Shown piece after piece: positions 31,791-39,960 of a stretch of DNA of 64,000 nucleotides (position 1 is the first letter of the stretch; each line of letters starts with the position of its first letter). Location: NCBI RefSeq assembly GCF_023347535.1, contig NZ_CP094473.1, positions 186,001 through 250,000 on the forward strand, given 5' to 3'. This DNA comes from Faecalibacterium sp. HTF-F. Its GTDB lineage: Bacteria; Bacillota; Clostridia; Oscillospirales; Ruminococcaceae. The translations under genes were made by a program, and so were the position numbers. A model generated the notes under the pieces. The model had not been told where the DNA came from and made no database searches. It saw only the letters and a program-made list of their open reading frames with translations.

Positions 31791-34700
31791 ATGAACCTCG
31801 ATAAATCCATTTACTCCGAAGCCAACATCAGCAAAAAGCCTGCGCTGGAACTGCTGCAGGCCATGGGGTATACATATCTCTCCCCGGAAGAATGCCGTCA
31901 GCAGCGCGGAAGTGGCTACCGGGTGCTGTTGCGGGATGTGCTGCGCGGTCAGCTGCGGAAGCTGAACCGCTATACCTACGGCGGTGTGGAAAATGAATTT
32001 TCTGCAGTCAACATTGAGCACGCCATGGATGATCTGGAAATACCGCTGACGGACGGTCTTGTGCGCACCAGCGAGAAAATCTATGATGCGCTTATGTTGG
32101 GCAAAAGTTATCCCGAAACTGTAGGCGAAGGAAGGCTGCTGAACTTCAACTTGAAGTACATTGACTGGGAGGACCCGACGCAGAACCTTTACCATGTCAC
32201 GGAAGAATTTGCGGTGGAAAGCGCCGATGGACAGCATGATGCCCGCCCGGACATCGTGCTGTTTGTCAATGGAATTCCGTTTGCGGTGATTGAATGCAAG
32301 GCTCCGGATATCCCGGTGGAACAAGCTGTTGAGCAAACCTGCCGTAACCAGCAGCCTCACTATATCCCCCAGCTTTATGCGTTTGCGCAGATCGTAATGG
32401 CGACCAATAAAAACGAGGTGCGCTATGCGACAACGGGAACGCCGAAAAAATTCTGGAGCATCTGGAAAGAGCAAGATGCAGATTTCCTGGACCGGGAAAT
32501 AGCTCAGCTGATCCCGGATCGGACACCGACGGTGCAGGATAAAGATATTGTTTCCCTGTTTACACCGGTCCGTTTGTTGGAACTGACAAAGTATTTCGTG
32601 CTGTTTGACTACAATGTGAAAAAGATCTGCCGATATCAGCAATATTTTGCGGTAAAGGAAATTCTGCACACAGTCAAACAGCGTGATGAAAAAGGAAATC
32701 GGCGCGGCGGTGTGATCTGGCATACACAGGGCAGCGGAAAAAGTCTGACCATGGTGATGGTGGCGAAATATTTGCTGCTGGAGCTGCAGGCAGACCATCC
32801 ACGTGTAGTGATCGTCACCGACCGAAAAGAGCTGGATAAGCAAATCACGGCGACATTCGCGCACACGCGGCTTCGCCCTGCGCGTGCTACCAACGGGCGG
32901 CATCTGCTGGGATTGGTTACGGATGAGCGGGTGGACATCGTCACCAGCATCATCAACAAATTCAGCACGGCCGAGCGGCTGGACGGTTGCAACAAATCTC
33001 GGGACATCTTTGTTCTTGTGGACGAAAGCCACCGCTCCAATTACGGCAAAATGTCACATAAAATGCGGACGGTTTTCCCGAACGCCTGCTATATCGGCTT
33101 TACGGGAACGCCCTTGATGAAGAGCGAGAAGAACACCTTGAAAAAGTTTGGCGGACTGATTCACAAGTATACGATTCAGGACGGTGTAGCCGATGGTGCA
33201 ATTGTTCCACTGATCTATGAAGGCCGCTTTGTGGAGCAGAAAGTTGACGAAAAGAACATCGACCTATGGTTTCAGCAAACAACAAAACGCCTGACGGAAT
33301 CACAGCGGGATGATCTCGCCCGGAAATGGAGCAGCATCCGACGGCTGACCTCTACGGATGCACGCATCAAACGGATCGCTTTGGACATCAACGAGGACTT
33401 TTGCCGAACCTATAAAAATACAGGCTTCAAGGGAATGGTCGCCACCAATTACAAGCGGGATGCCGTTCGGTATCTGGAATGCTTTGAGCAATTTGGCGAT
33501 CTGAACTGCGCTGTCGTGATCTCGGCCCCGGATCTGCGCGAGAGCGTGGATGATGCAGATGAAGGAGCAGACGACAAGGTAGTTGCCTACTGGAATCGGA
33601 TGATGCAGCGCTATGGCAGTGCCGATGATTATGAAGAAGCAATCAAGGCACAGTATCATGCCGGAGAACTGGATCTTGTGATCGTGTGCAGCAAATGGCT
33701 TACCGGCTTTGATGAGCCGCTCTGCCAAGTGCTTTACTTGGACAAAGAACTTAAGGAGCACGGTTTGCTTCAGGCCATTGCCCGCACAAACCGCCTGTGC
33801 GAGGGAAAAAGCTATGGAATGATCGTGGATTACCGGGGCCTGATCAAAAAATTGGATGAGGCAATGGAGCTTTACAGTGGTGCCGGGCTGGAAAACTTTG
33901 ATGGGCATGATCTGAAAGGCGTTGTGGTGGACGTGCTCTCTGCGATTGGAACGGTACGCAACGATTATTCTGCACTGATGGAGTTGCTTTCGGCTGTTCC
34001 CGGTCTGACACTTGCCGGAACCGATGCAGAGGCGGTAGAGGTTTTCTTAGCGGATAATTCGAAGCGGGAAGAGTTTTACAAACGGCTGTGTAACTTTGGC
34101 CGCTCCTTGAATCTTGTTCTGAATTCTGAAAAAACCTATGAGGCGCTGGCAGTGGAAGAGCGGGAAAAATATATCAAAGCATTTGGCTTTTTCTCTGCGG
34201 TACGGCGCAGTGTGAAACCTCGTTATGGGGATTCAATTGACAATCGGGAATACGAACCACTGATGCAAAACCTGCTGGACGTACACCTTTCAGTAGAGGG
34301 TCTGAAGCGAATCACCGAGCCGGTAGACATTCTGGACAGAGATGCGTTTGAAAAGGAATTAAACGAGTTAGGCTCACTGCGTGCCAAAGCTGATGCGATT
34401 CGCACACGGCTCGCCAAGAGTATCAATACGAAGTATCAGGAGAACCCAGCATACTATGAAAATTTTTCCAAGCGCATCAAGGAAGCGCTGGAGCTGTATA
34501 AAGCCCGGACGATAACGGAGGCAGAATATCTGGCCAAGATGCGGGATATTCTGGAGGATTACCGCACGGGAAAAAGCGCTATCGCATACCCGGATCGTAT
34601 CCGAGCCAATGTCCATGCACAGGCGTTCTATGGTGTACTGACCGCGATTTTCTCCAATGAAAAATTGTCAGTGGAGCCTGATTTTGCCGCCGAGATGGCA

Positions 34701-34898
34701 CTGGATATTACGACAATCATCGAAAAGCATAGCCAGGTGGACTGGACCCATAACCTGACGATTCATGATCGAATCTCACAGGATATTGATGATCTGTTTT
34801 ACCGCTATCAAAAAGAAAAGGGCCTGGTACTTTCTTTTGATGTGATTGACATGATTATTGAAAATGTTAAAACAGTTGCGTTGCGGAGGTTTGCATGA
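31791..34898 (+). CDS. hsdR: Type I restriction endonuclease subunit
   Basis: This 1035-residue protein is the motor and nuclease subunit. The N-terminal nuclease domain has PDIVLFVNGIPFAVIECKAPD (D...ExK). The translocase has Walker A TQGSGKSLTMV, Walker B VLVDESHRSNYG, GFTGTPL and motif VI-like LLQAIARTNRLCEGK. Length fits HsdR. The start at 31791 has AAGGAGGT four bases upstream, clearly better than the ORF start at 31758. The YgjP-like gene overlaps its stop by four bases. Confidence 0.97.
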   Translation: MNLDKSIYSEANISKKPALELLQAMGYTYLSPEECRQQRGSGYRVLLRDVLRGQLRKLNRYTYGGVENEFSAVNIEHAMDDLEIPLTDGLVRTSEKIYDALMLGKSYPETVGEGRLLNFNLKYIDWEDPTQNLYHVTEEFAVESADGQHDARPDIVLFVNGIPFAVIECKAPDIPVEQAVEQTCRNQQPHYIPQLYAFAQIVMATNKNEVRYATTGTPKKFWSIWKEQDADFLDREIAQLIPDRTPTVQDKDIVSLFTPVRLLELTKYFVLFDYNVKKICRYQQYFAVKEILHTVKQRDEKGNRRGGVIWHTQGSGKSLTMVMVAKYLLLELQADHPRVVIVTDRKELDKQITATFAHTRLRPARATNGRHLLGLVTDERVDIVTSIINKFSTAERLDGCNKSRDIFVLVDESHRSNYGKMSHKMRTVFPNACYIGFTGTPLMKSEKNTLKKFGGLIHKYTIQDGVADGAIVPLIYEGRFVEQKVDEKNIDLWFQQTTKRLTESQRDDLARKWSSIRRLTSTDARIKRIALDINEDFCRTYKNTGFKGMVATNYKRDAVRYLECFEQFGDLNCAVVISAPDLRESVDDADEGADDKVVAYWNRMMQRYGSADDYEEAIKAQYHAGELDLVIVCSKWLTGFDEPLCQVLYLDKELKEHGLLQAIARTNRLCEGKSYGMIVDYRGLIKKLDEAMELYSGAGLENFDGHDLKGVVVDVLSAIGTVRNDYSALMELLSAVPGLTLAGTDAEAVEVFLADNSKREEFYKRLCNFGRSLNLVLNSEKTYEALAVEEREKYIKAFGFFSAVRRSVKPRYGDSIDNREYEPLMQNLLDVHLSVEGLKRITEPVDILDRDAFEKELNELGSLRAKADAIRTRLAKSINTKYQENPAYYENFSKRIKEALELYKARTITEAEYLAKMRDILEDYRTGKSAIAYPDRIRANVHAQAFYGVLTAIFSNEKLSVEPDFAAEMALDITTIIEKHSQVDWTHNLTIHDRISQDIDDLFYRYQKEKGLVLSFDVIDMIIENVKTVALRRFA

Positions 34899-35656
34899 TA
34901 CAGATTTGTGCGGTTGAGACGGAGCATGGTTATATCTGCTATCAGCTGGAACGAAAGAACGTACGCAATATCAATCTTCGGATTCGGACAGATTCCTCTG
35001 TTTATATTTCTGCTCCGAAAGATGTCTCGGAAAGTGTTGTTACACAATTTGTGAAACGACGCAGCCGTTACATTGCTGAGGCACAGCAGCAATTTCGAGA
35101 ATTCCGACAGTACGCACCGCAGCCCCGGCATTATGTCAGTGGGGAAAGCTTTTCCGTGTTGGGGCGCAGTCTGCGTCTGCGGGTAGAGCAAGGAAAAAAA
35201 GACGATATACGTTCCGATGGCGTTTATCTCTATCTTACCGTAAAAGACACAGAAGATCAGGAACAAAAAAAGCGTCTTGTTGACCGTTATCTGAATAAGG
35301 TGTGCCGCGAAATATTTCAGCAGACAGTGGATCAGCTTTATCCGATATTTCGAAAATATGATGTGCCATTTCCACGAATCCATATTCGATCGATGGATAC
35401 TCGCTGGGGATCTTGTCTTCCACAGAAAGCTATCATTACATTGAACCGGCACTTGCTCGAAATGCCCGTCAGTTGCATTGAATATGTAGTATTGCACGAG
35501 TTTTGTCATTTTCTGTACCCAAACCACTCGAAGGATTTTTATGCGATACTGTCGACACTTATGCCAGATTGGCAGCAACGCAAAAAACTGTTAGACAAAA
35601 ATGCACAGTTTGAATGGAGTCAAAAATATGAAACGTTTTGTGGTGGTGAGAGCTGA
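34895..35656 (+). CDS. YgjP-like (DUF45/M48-type) metallopeptidase domain protein
   Basis: This 253-residue protein has the zinc-peptidase motif HEFCHFLYPNHSKDFY near residues 204-220, preceded by the family signature RSMDTRWGSC. The N-terminal half is a beta-rich domain (INLRIRTDSSVYISAPKDVSE). YgjP-like genes frequently follow hsdR in type I loci, as here, where the start overlaps the hsdR stop (ATGA). The biochemical role is not established; it may process or regulate the system. Confidence 0.85.
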   Translation: MIQICAVETEHGYICYQLERKNVRNINLRIRTDSSVYISAPKDVSESVVTQFVKRRSRYIAEAQQQFREFRQYAPQPRHYVSGESFSVLGRSLRLRVEQGKKDDIRSDGVYLYLTVKDTEDQEQKKRLVDRYLNKVCREIFQQTVDQLYPIFRKYDVPFPRIHIRSMDTRWGSCLPQKAIITLNRHLLEMPVSCIEYVVLHEFCHFLYPNHSKDFYAILSTLMPDWQQRKKLLDKNAQFEWSQKYETFCGGES

Positions 35657-36023
35657 AGGGTATATGACCAGCAGACCCGCAAGCAGTGTCTTCGTATATA
35701 CAAAGACCATTTTGCGTTGCAAAATACTTGTTGGGAAATCCCAAACCCTTCAAATCTGCACCGTCCCGGCGCAGGCTGCGCGATGGAATCGCTGAATAGC
35801 ACAAAGGCATGTTGGAGTCCAGATGTGAAAAAACGGCAAAGCAGATAAAATCCCCTTTACCGTCTCAAAAAATATTCTATTACGCTGTGATTGCGTTGGC
35901 GTTGACCTGCTTACAGCACTGACGATATCCGCTTCACCTTCAAGAACGGTCAAGAAATCAAGGTATAAAAGAACCGCCCCACCATCGGATTTACTCCGGT
36001 AGTGAGGCGGTTTTTCTGTGATA
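35657..36023. other. Gene-poor junction with terminator
   Basis: No complete gene is seen. A short open stretch ending at about 35969 encodes PAYSTDDIRFTFKNGQEIKV before TAA and looks like the C-terminal remnant of a lost gene. The hairpin AACCGCC/GGCGGTT with T-run at about 35970-36016 can terminate transcripts from both sides (plus: restriction operon; minus: regulator at 36024). Confidence 0.55.
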
Positions 36024-36830
36024 TTATTCGAATTGCGTTGTTTTCAAAAATTCATCATAACTCTCCTGAAGTCTCTTATTTAAGTCACCATAGAAATATT
36101 GTTGAATCTCTTTTTTATGGGTAGGAACATATTCATCCACCCAATTTTCCAAACACGCTGTCACATTCACTAAAAGCTCATTCAGATGCATATGGTAGGA
36201 CCCTTCATGCGGCTGAGCTTCCTTTAGATAATTACTCTCCATCATCGCTCTCCAAGTATCGACAAATGTATCCGAATTGTCCATTTTTTTAGCCGCCATA
36301 TTGATTGCCTTTATTTGGTCCTGTGCAATTCTGTACTGTCCCAATTCATAGCACATTTGATGGAATTCTAAAGGTACTTCATAAAACAAATTGCTTTCTA
36401 AAACATTAGACCAAAACCCAACTAAATCTCTTTTTATATCTTCCGGTAAATCTTCTATTAGCCTTCTGACCGATTTTTCAGATAACCCTGTTGCTTCACA
36501 GAATCTAATAACATCTGGATTTTCACTTTTAATTGAAGATAAGCCAAACAGGTAATCTGCTGAACATCCAAAAAAATCACAATACGCTTTGACATATCTA
36601 CCCTGCAATTTATCTGTACCTTCTAAATTTAAGTGTTCCTGTATTCTGCGCGTCATACTTCCTATTATAGATATCTCGTCTTCAGATGCACTGCCTACAG
36701 GGACTATCTCCTCGGCATATAAAGCCTGCGCTAATTCTCTTGCCGTTGAAAGGTTTCGCTCCTCCATCAATTTCCACAGTCTGTTATAGAAAATCTTTTC
36801 ATCATCATGATTTATAGATTTGAATGCCAT
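36024..36830 (-). CDS. Helix-turn-helix regulator (XRE-like) of element 2
   Basis: This 268-residue, AT-rich protein has an N-terminal region with YNRLWKLMEERNLSTARELAQALY and, after a short insert, VKAYCDFFGCSADYLFGLSS, the C-terminal end of a Cro/cI-type helix-turn-helix. The remaining 170 residues are helical (VRRLIEDLPEDIKRDLVGFW ...) and unfamiliar. GAGGTGATATA lies before the ATG. It is divergent from the small membrane protein gene at 36987, whose promoter at 36902-36930 it may control. Confidence 0.75.
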   Translation of the reverse strand: MAFKSINHDDEKIFYNRLWKLMEERNLSTARELAQALYAEEIVPVGSASEDEISIIGSMTRRIQEHLNLEGTDKLQGRYVKAYCDFFGCSADYLFGLSSIKSENPDVIRFCEATGLSEKSVRRLIEDLPEDIKRDLVGFWSNVLESNLFYEVPLEFHQMCYELGQYRIAQDQIKAINMAAKKMDNSDTFVDTWRAMMESNYLKEAQPHEGSYHMHLNELLVNVTACLENWVDEYVPTHKKEIQQYFYGDLNKRLQESYDEFLKTTQFE

Positions 36831-36901
36831 TATATCACCTCGTTAAAGACATATTTATCTTTTTTATGTTTACAAACGATTGAAACAGACGTTTTTAAAG
36901 A

Positions 36902-36930
36902 TTGATTCATCCGTCATCTAGTAGTATGAT
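36902..36930 (+). promoter_or_regulatory. Promoter of the small membrane protein gene
   Basis: TTGATT (36902-36907), 17 bases, TATGAT (36925-36930), 57 bases before the ATG at 36987. Confidence 0.65.
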
Positions 36931-36986
36931 ATAGCTACACCAAGGAACTGTCAATCCCGGACAAACATATATTTAGGAGGTTATCT

Positions 36987-37322
36987 ATGAACAAACAAAA
37001 TACTATGCAGCCACTCGGCGAAACGAAATCTCTTCAGAACATAGTCATCGATGAAGTCTGTCAAAAAATTTCTGATGCAGTAATCGATGCCGAAGCCACA
37101 TCAGAAGAGAAATATATAACAAAACAAAAATTAATTGTGTCGGCCGATGACATGAACACCCAAGAACAGCTGGATGCTATGGACAGAAATTACGACCGCA
37201 GAAATCAGGAGCGTTGGCAAAACGTACTCTATTTTGCCGTAGTATCTTTTAGTGTAGTTGGAATAGCAATTGGTAGCCCTATTGCAATCAAAAACGTCCA
37301 CAGACTTCTCTCAGCCGCTTAA
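36987..37322 (+). CDS. Small single-pass membrane protein
   Basis: This 111-residue protein has an acidic, polar N-terminal part and one hydrophobic helix near the C-terminus (about 83-102, VLYFAVVSFSVVGIAIG). AGGAGG stands before the ATG. It has its own promoter and lies divergent to the XRE-like regulator, an arrangement common for phage-induced or toxic membrane effectors; there is no direct evidence for that. Family not recognised. Confidence 0.6.
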   Translation: MNKQNTMQPLGETKSLQNIVIDEVCQKISDAVIDAEATSEEKYITKQKLIVSADDMNTQEQLDAMDRNYDRRNQERWQNVLYFAVVSFSVVGIAIGSPIAIKNVHRLLSAA

Positions 37323-37417
37323 GTTGAACTGAAAAAGCCCGGAGTTTTCTACATTGTATGAATTTGATGTTGAAAATTCGATGTTTCGTCCTATTGACGG
37401 TTTTGTGCAGAACAACT

Positions 37418-37456
37418 ATAATATAATCGATATTATCATAATTCAAATTATATTAA
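37418..37456 (+). repeat. Left 39-base direct repeat flanking the DUF234 ATPase gene
   Basis: The 39 bases beginning ATAATATAATCGATATTATC match 32 of 39 positions of 38888-38926. Both are AT-rich and contain small inverted repeats, so part of the similarity could be compositional. Confidence 0.6.
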
Positions 37457-37472
37457 GCAAGAGGTGAATGGT

Positions 37473-38891
37473 ATGGACTTCATTGGTAGAACATCCGAAC
37501 TGGCAACGCTGAATGCGGAGCTAGAGCACGGCAGCGGCTTTGTGGTGATTTACGGCAGGCGGCGTGTTGGAAAAACGACGCTGATCAAAGAGTTTATCAA
37601 AGATAAACGCGCGTTCTACTTTTTGGCAACCACAGAAAGTGAAGCCCAGAGCATGAAGCGGTTTGCCGGAGTGCTTTCCCGCACTACTAAGAACCCCATG
37701 CTCAGCAAGGTCACATTCACCGACTGGCTGGATTTATTCCAAGTGGTAGCAGATGACCACCCGGACGAGAAAAAGGTGCTTGTCATTGATGAATTTCCGT
37801 ATCTGGTCAAGACGAACCCGGATTTCCCGTCCATCTTGCAAAACGCATGGGATGAAGTGCTGAAAGACCATAACGTGATGCTGGTTCTCTGCGGTTCCCT
37901 CATCAGCATGATGAAAAAACACGCACTTGCCTACGACAGTCCGCTCTATGGCCGCAGAACGGCACAGATTCGGCTGATGCCGCTGCAATTTACGGATGTG
38001 TATGCGGCGCAGAACCTGTCGTTTGAGCAGGCTGTGGAGCAGTATGCCATCACGGGCGGCGTACCGAAATATATGGAGTTTTTCCAGACGGACGAGCCGC
38101 TGGTGGAGCAGATTCGGCGTGTGGTACTGTCGAAAAATGGCTTTTTGTATGAAGAACCGGATTTCTTGCTCAACGAGGAAGTGCAGACGCCTATCAACTA
38201 TTTCTCCGTGCTAAAAGCGATTTCGGACGGCAACCACAAGCTGAGCAAGATCGGTATGACGATGGAGCAGGACACGTCAGCTATTACGCCGTACCTGAAA
38301 ACACTGATCGACCTTGGTTTTGTTATCAAGAACGTTCCCATCACCGAAAAGAATCCAGAGCGTTCCCGGAAAAGCCTGTACTATGTTTCGGACAACTTCA
38401 TTCGCTTTTGGTTCCGCTATGTGTACCCGTTCAAGGGAGAGTTGGAACTGGACAACCAACAGATCGTGCTGGACGAGATGGGCAAAGACTTTAAGCAAAA
38501 ATTTGTGGCTTTCGCTTATGAGAGCATCTGCCGGAATATCTTTGCGGAACTGTGCCGAAAGGGGCAGATCGAATTTGCGCCCTCACGCATTGGCTCTTAC
38601 TGGCGCAACGACAACGAGGGAGACACAGAGATCGATGTTGCAGCGGTGGACCATCAGCATAAGCGGCTGTTCCTCGGTGAGTGCAAGTACCATGCGAAAC
38701 CTGTGGATGTGGCGGTCTACGCTGCCTTGCAGGAAAAGGGGCAGTCCAAAGAACTTACAGCGGCGTTTAGTGGCTACAAAATTGTGTATGGGCTGTTCTC
38801 CAAGAGCGGTTTTACAGATCGACTGGTGGAGATGGCAGCGGAGAATTCCAACCTGATTCTGATTCAGGAAGATGCAGTTTACAAGAAATAA
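37473..38891 (+). CDS. DUF234-type AAA ATPase (archaeal-type ATPase family)
   Basis: This 472-residue protein has an N-terminal P-loop ATPase (FIGRTSELATLN, Walker A YGRRRVGKTTL at about 28-38, Walker B KVLVIDEFPYL), a helical middle with a winged-helix segment (SKIGMTMEQDTSAITPYLKTLIDLGFV), and a C-terminal DUF234 domain with a PD-(D/E)XK-like core (EIDVAAVDHQHKRLFLGECKYH). These proteins are widespread in gut Firmicutes and have no settled function; a DNA-acting or defence role is possible. The ATG at 37473 follows AGAGGT. The gene is flanked by 39-base direct repeats, the right one overlapping its stop. Confidence 0.85.
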   Translation: MDFIGRTSELATLNAELEHGSGFVVIYGRRRVGKTTLIKEFIKDKRAFYFLATTESEAQSMKRFAGVLSRTTKNPMLSKVTFTDWLDLFQVVADDHPDEKKVLVIDEFPYLVKTNPDFPSILQNAWDEVLKDHNVMLVLCGSLISMMKKHALAYDSPLYGRRTAQIRLMPLQFTDVYAAQNLSFEQAVEQYAITGGVPKYMEFFQTDEPLVEQIRRVVLSKNGFLYEEPDFLLNEEVQTPINYFSVLKAISDGNHKLSKIGMTMEQDTSAITPYLKTLIDLGFVIKNVPITEKNPERSRKSLYYVSDNFIRFWFRYVYPFKGELELDNQQIVLDEMGKDFKQKFVAFAYESICRNIFAELCRKGQIEFAPSRIGSYWRNDNEGDTEIDVAAVDHQHKRLFLGECKYHAKPVDVAVYAALQEKGQSKELTAAFSGYKIVYGLFSKSGFTDRLVEMAAENSNLILIQEDAVYKK

Positions 38892-38926
38892 TATAATCCG
38901 AATTATCATAAGTTTAATTATATTAT
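38888..38926 (+). repeat. Right 39-base direct repeat flanking the DUF234 ATPase gene
   Basis: Same orientation as 37418-37456, 32 of 39 identical; it overlaps the last codons and TAA of the ATPase gene. Confidence 0.6.
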
Positions 38927-39365
38927 TGCGGGATTTTCTGTGCGCTATGTTTAGCGACCTTGAGCCAAAATGTAGCATCCTTTGGGCAAGATTTAGCAAC
39001 TATGTCTTAAAAATAGCAATCTCTGAAAAAGTTTAGCAGGTGTTCATATCTCATGGGGTACGGAAAGTGTGGAAAGTAACGCGGAAAGTGCGGAAACTTG
39101 CCATATAAAAAAGCAGAAACTTCTTTCCCCAAATGGCAACTTCTACGCTAAATGTGGCAACTTTATCTCAAAAAATGGCAACCTCCATGCTAAAAGTGGC
39201 AAGTGACATATACAAAATGCCATTATACAGAATGCCCACTCCCCTGAGAACTTCTCAGACGAGTGGGCATTCTTCTTTCCATGTATCAAATTTACCTTTG
39301 TGGTCACTCAAATCGCCATCAAGTCAGTGGTTAAAACTATCATTTTTCATTTGTCCCAGAGTAAG
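38927..39365 (+). repeat. Two arrays of motifs phased at 20-21 bases
   Basis: TAGC(A/G) occurs at 38952, 38973, 38994, 39014 and 39034 (steps 21, 21, 20, 20). TGGCAA occurs at 39134, 39155, 39176 and 39197 (steps of exactly 21). Between them GGAAAGT-type units repeat at about 39060-39095. No gene with a ribosome binding site is seen. In one frame the second array reads as heptads (MATSTLN, VATLSQK, MATSMLK), so it may be a relic of a repetitive coding sequence; otherwise it is a candidate iteron or operator array, two helical turns per step. An inverted pair with T-run at about 39222-39285 (GCCCACTC/GAGTGGGC) resembles a terminator. Confidence 0.6.
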
Positions 39366-39395
39366 TGCACGGTTTCTGCACTGTTTTTGCACGGT
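39366..39395 (+). promoter_or_regulatory. Right arm-type integrase sites
   Basis: TGCACGGT (39366-39373), TGCACTGT (39377-39384) and TGCACGGT (39388-39395) are spaced by 11 bases, exactly as at 21773-21802 at the other end of element 2. Confidence 0.65.
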
Positions 39396-39535
39396 TTCAA
39401 GGGATGCAATGGGTACTCTGATTTGCAAAATATGACAAAGGGTGCAGAAATTACACAGTGAAAAATCACGATGCTTTGCACAAAAATGACGTAAACTCGA
39501 AACTTCTAAAATCAGAGTGTTCTGCCCGGTGGGCT

Positions 39536-39572
39536 CTTTTAATCAGAGGGCCAGGGATTCGAGTTCCCTCGA
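39536..39572 (+). repeat. Attachment-site copy 3 (attR of element 2)
   Basis: Thirty-seven bases (CTTTTAATCAGAGGGCC ... CCCTCGA) are identical to the tRNA-Lys 3' half and to copy 2. The tRNA acceptor end beyond it is degenerate (ACACACA in place of GCGCACCA), as expected for a copy no longer needed for tRNA function. Confidence 0.9.
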
Positions 39573-39704
39573 ACACACAAAAATCACACGAAGAATCGTA
39601 AGATTCATCGTGGAATTTTCCGCTTTTCGGGGTTCTGCACACTTTTGCACACCGGCGGGAAAGCCGTGTTTTTCCTTGCATTGTCTGCATTCTGTGCATC
39701 GTGG
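39573..39704 (+). other. Scar resembling a third element's left end
   Basis: The hairpin after copy 3 (CACGAAGAATCG / CGATTCTTCGTG-like, about 39579-39618) resembles the one after copy 2, and TGCACAC motifs at 39636 and 39646 recall the arm sites. This region should be chromosome, but it looks like the decayed left end of another related element. No gene. Confidence 0.5.
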
Positions 39705-39811
39705 CGGAACTTGTCGGGGCGAGGCCCCTCCATCTTGCTGGCGCAAGACCGTTCTGTTACTTAAAAGCCCCACTGGGGCTTTCATTGCTGCGCTCGCAAA
39801 CGCGAATCTTT
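39705..39811 (-). repeat. C-type dispersed repeat, copy 1
   Basis: About 107 bases (CGGAACTTGTCGGGGC ... AAGCCCCACTGGGGCTTT ... CGCGAATCTTT) match 55160-55272 in inverted orientation at roughly nine of ten positions. It contains the hairpin AAAGCCCCA/TGGGGCTTT and a second GGCCCCT-type stem. No coding sequence. Confidence 0.75.
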
Positions 39812-39825
39812 CCATACTTTTTTCA

Positions 39826-39960
39826 GGCGAACAGCAGGCGGGTGAACTCACGCCGCTGGTCGGGGTTCATCTGCCGGACAACCTTCAGCATCCCTTCCGG
39901 GGTGATCTGGATGCCGTCCGGCAGATTTTCTTTTACCGGCACAGGAAAAAGCTGTCTTGA
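39826..39960 (-). pseudogene. C-terminal fragment of an unidentified gene
   Basis: On the minus strand about 45 codons are open and end at TGA (39826-39828), reading VPVKENLPDGIQITPEGML, then VVRQMNPDQRREFTRLLFA. Codon use is that of the GC-rich host, but there is no start or ribosome binding site and no recognisable upstream part. It looks like the tail of a gene truncated by element insertion or loss. Family unknown. The 39961-40134 stretch upstream holds nothing else I can identify. Confidence 0.4.

Larger units (their letters stand above)
21671..39572 (+). mobile_element. Integrative element 2 (17.9 kb) carrying a type I restriction-modification locus
   Basis: The element lies between attachment copies 2 (21671-21720) and 3 (39536-39572). 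Its left module is on the minus strand: integrase, excisionase, DnaC-like loader, RepA-like initiator and ParB-like protein. The right module is on the plus strand: hsdS-like, hsdM, a DUF2806-like gene, hsdS, a membrane protein gene, hsdR and a YgjP-like gene, then an XRE regulator, a small membrane protein and a DUF234 ATPase. Sets of three TGCAC(G/T)GT sites with 11-base spacing lie just inside each end. No conjugation or phage structural genes are visible. Confidence 0.85.

Noticed and set aside
38952..39202. CRISPR array
   Set aside because: The repeated units are 5-6 base motifs at 20-21 base steps without separate repeat and spacer segments, and no cas gene is present.
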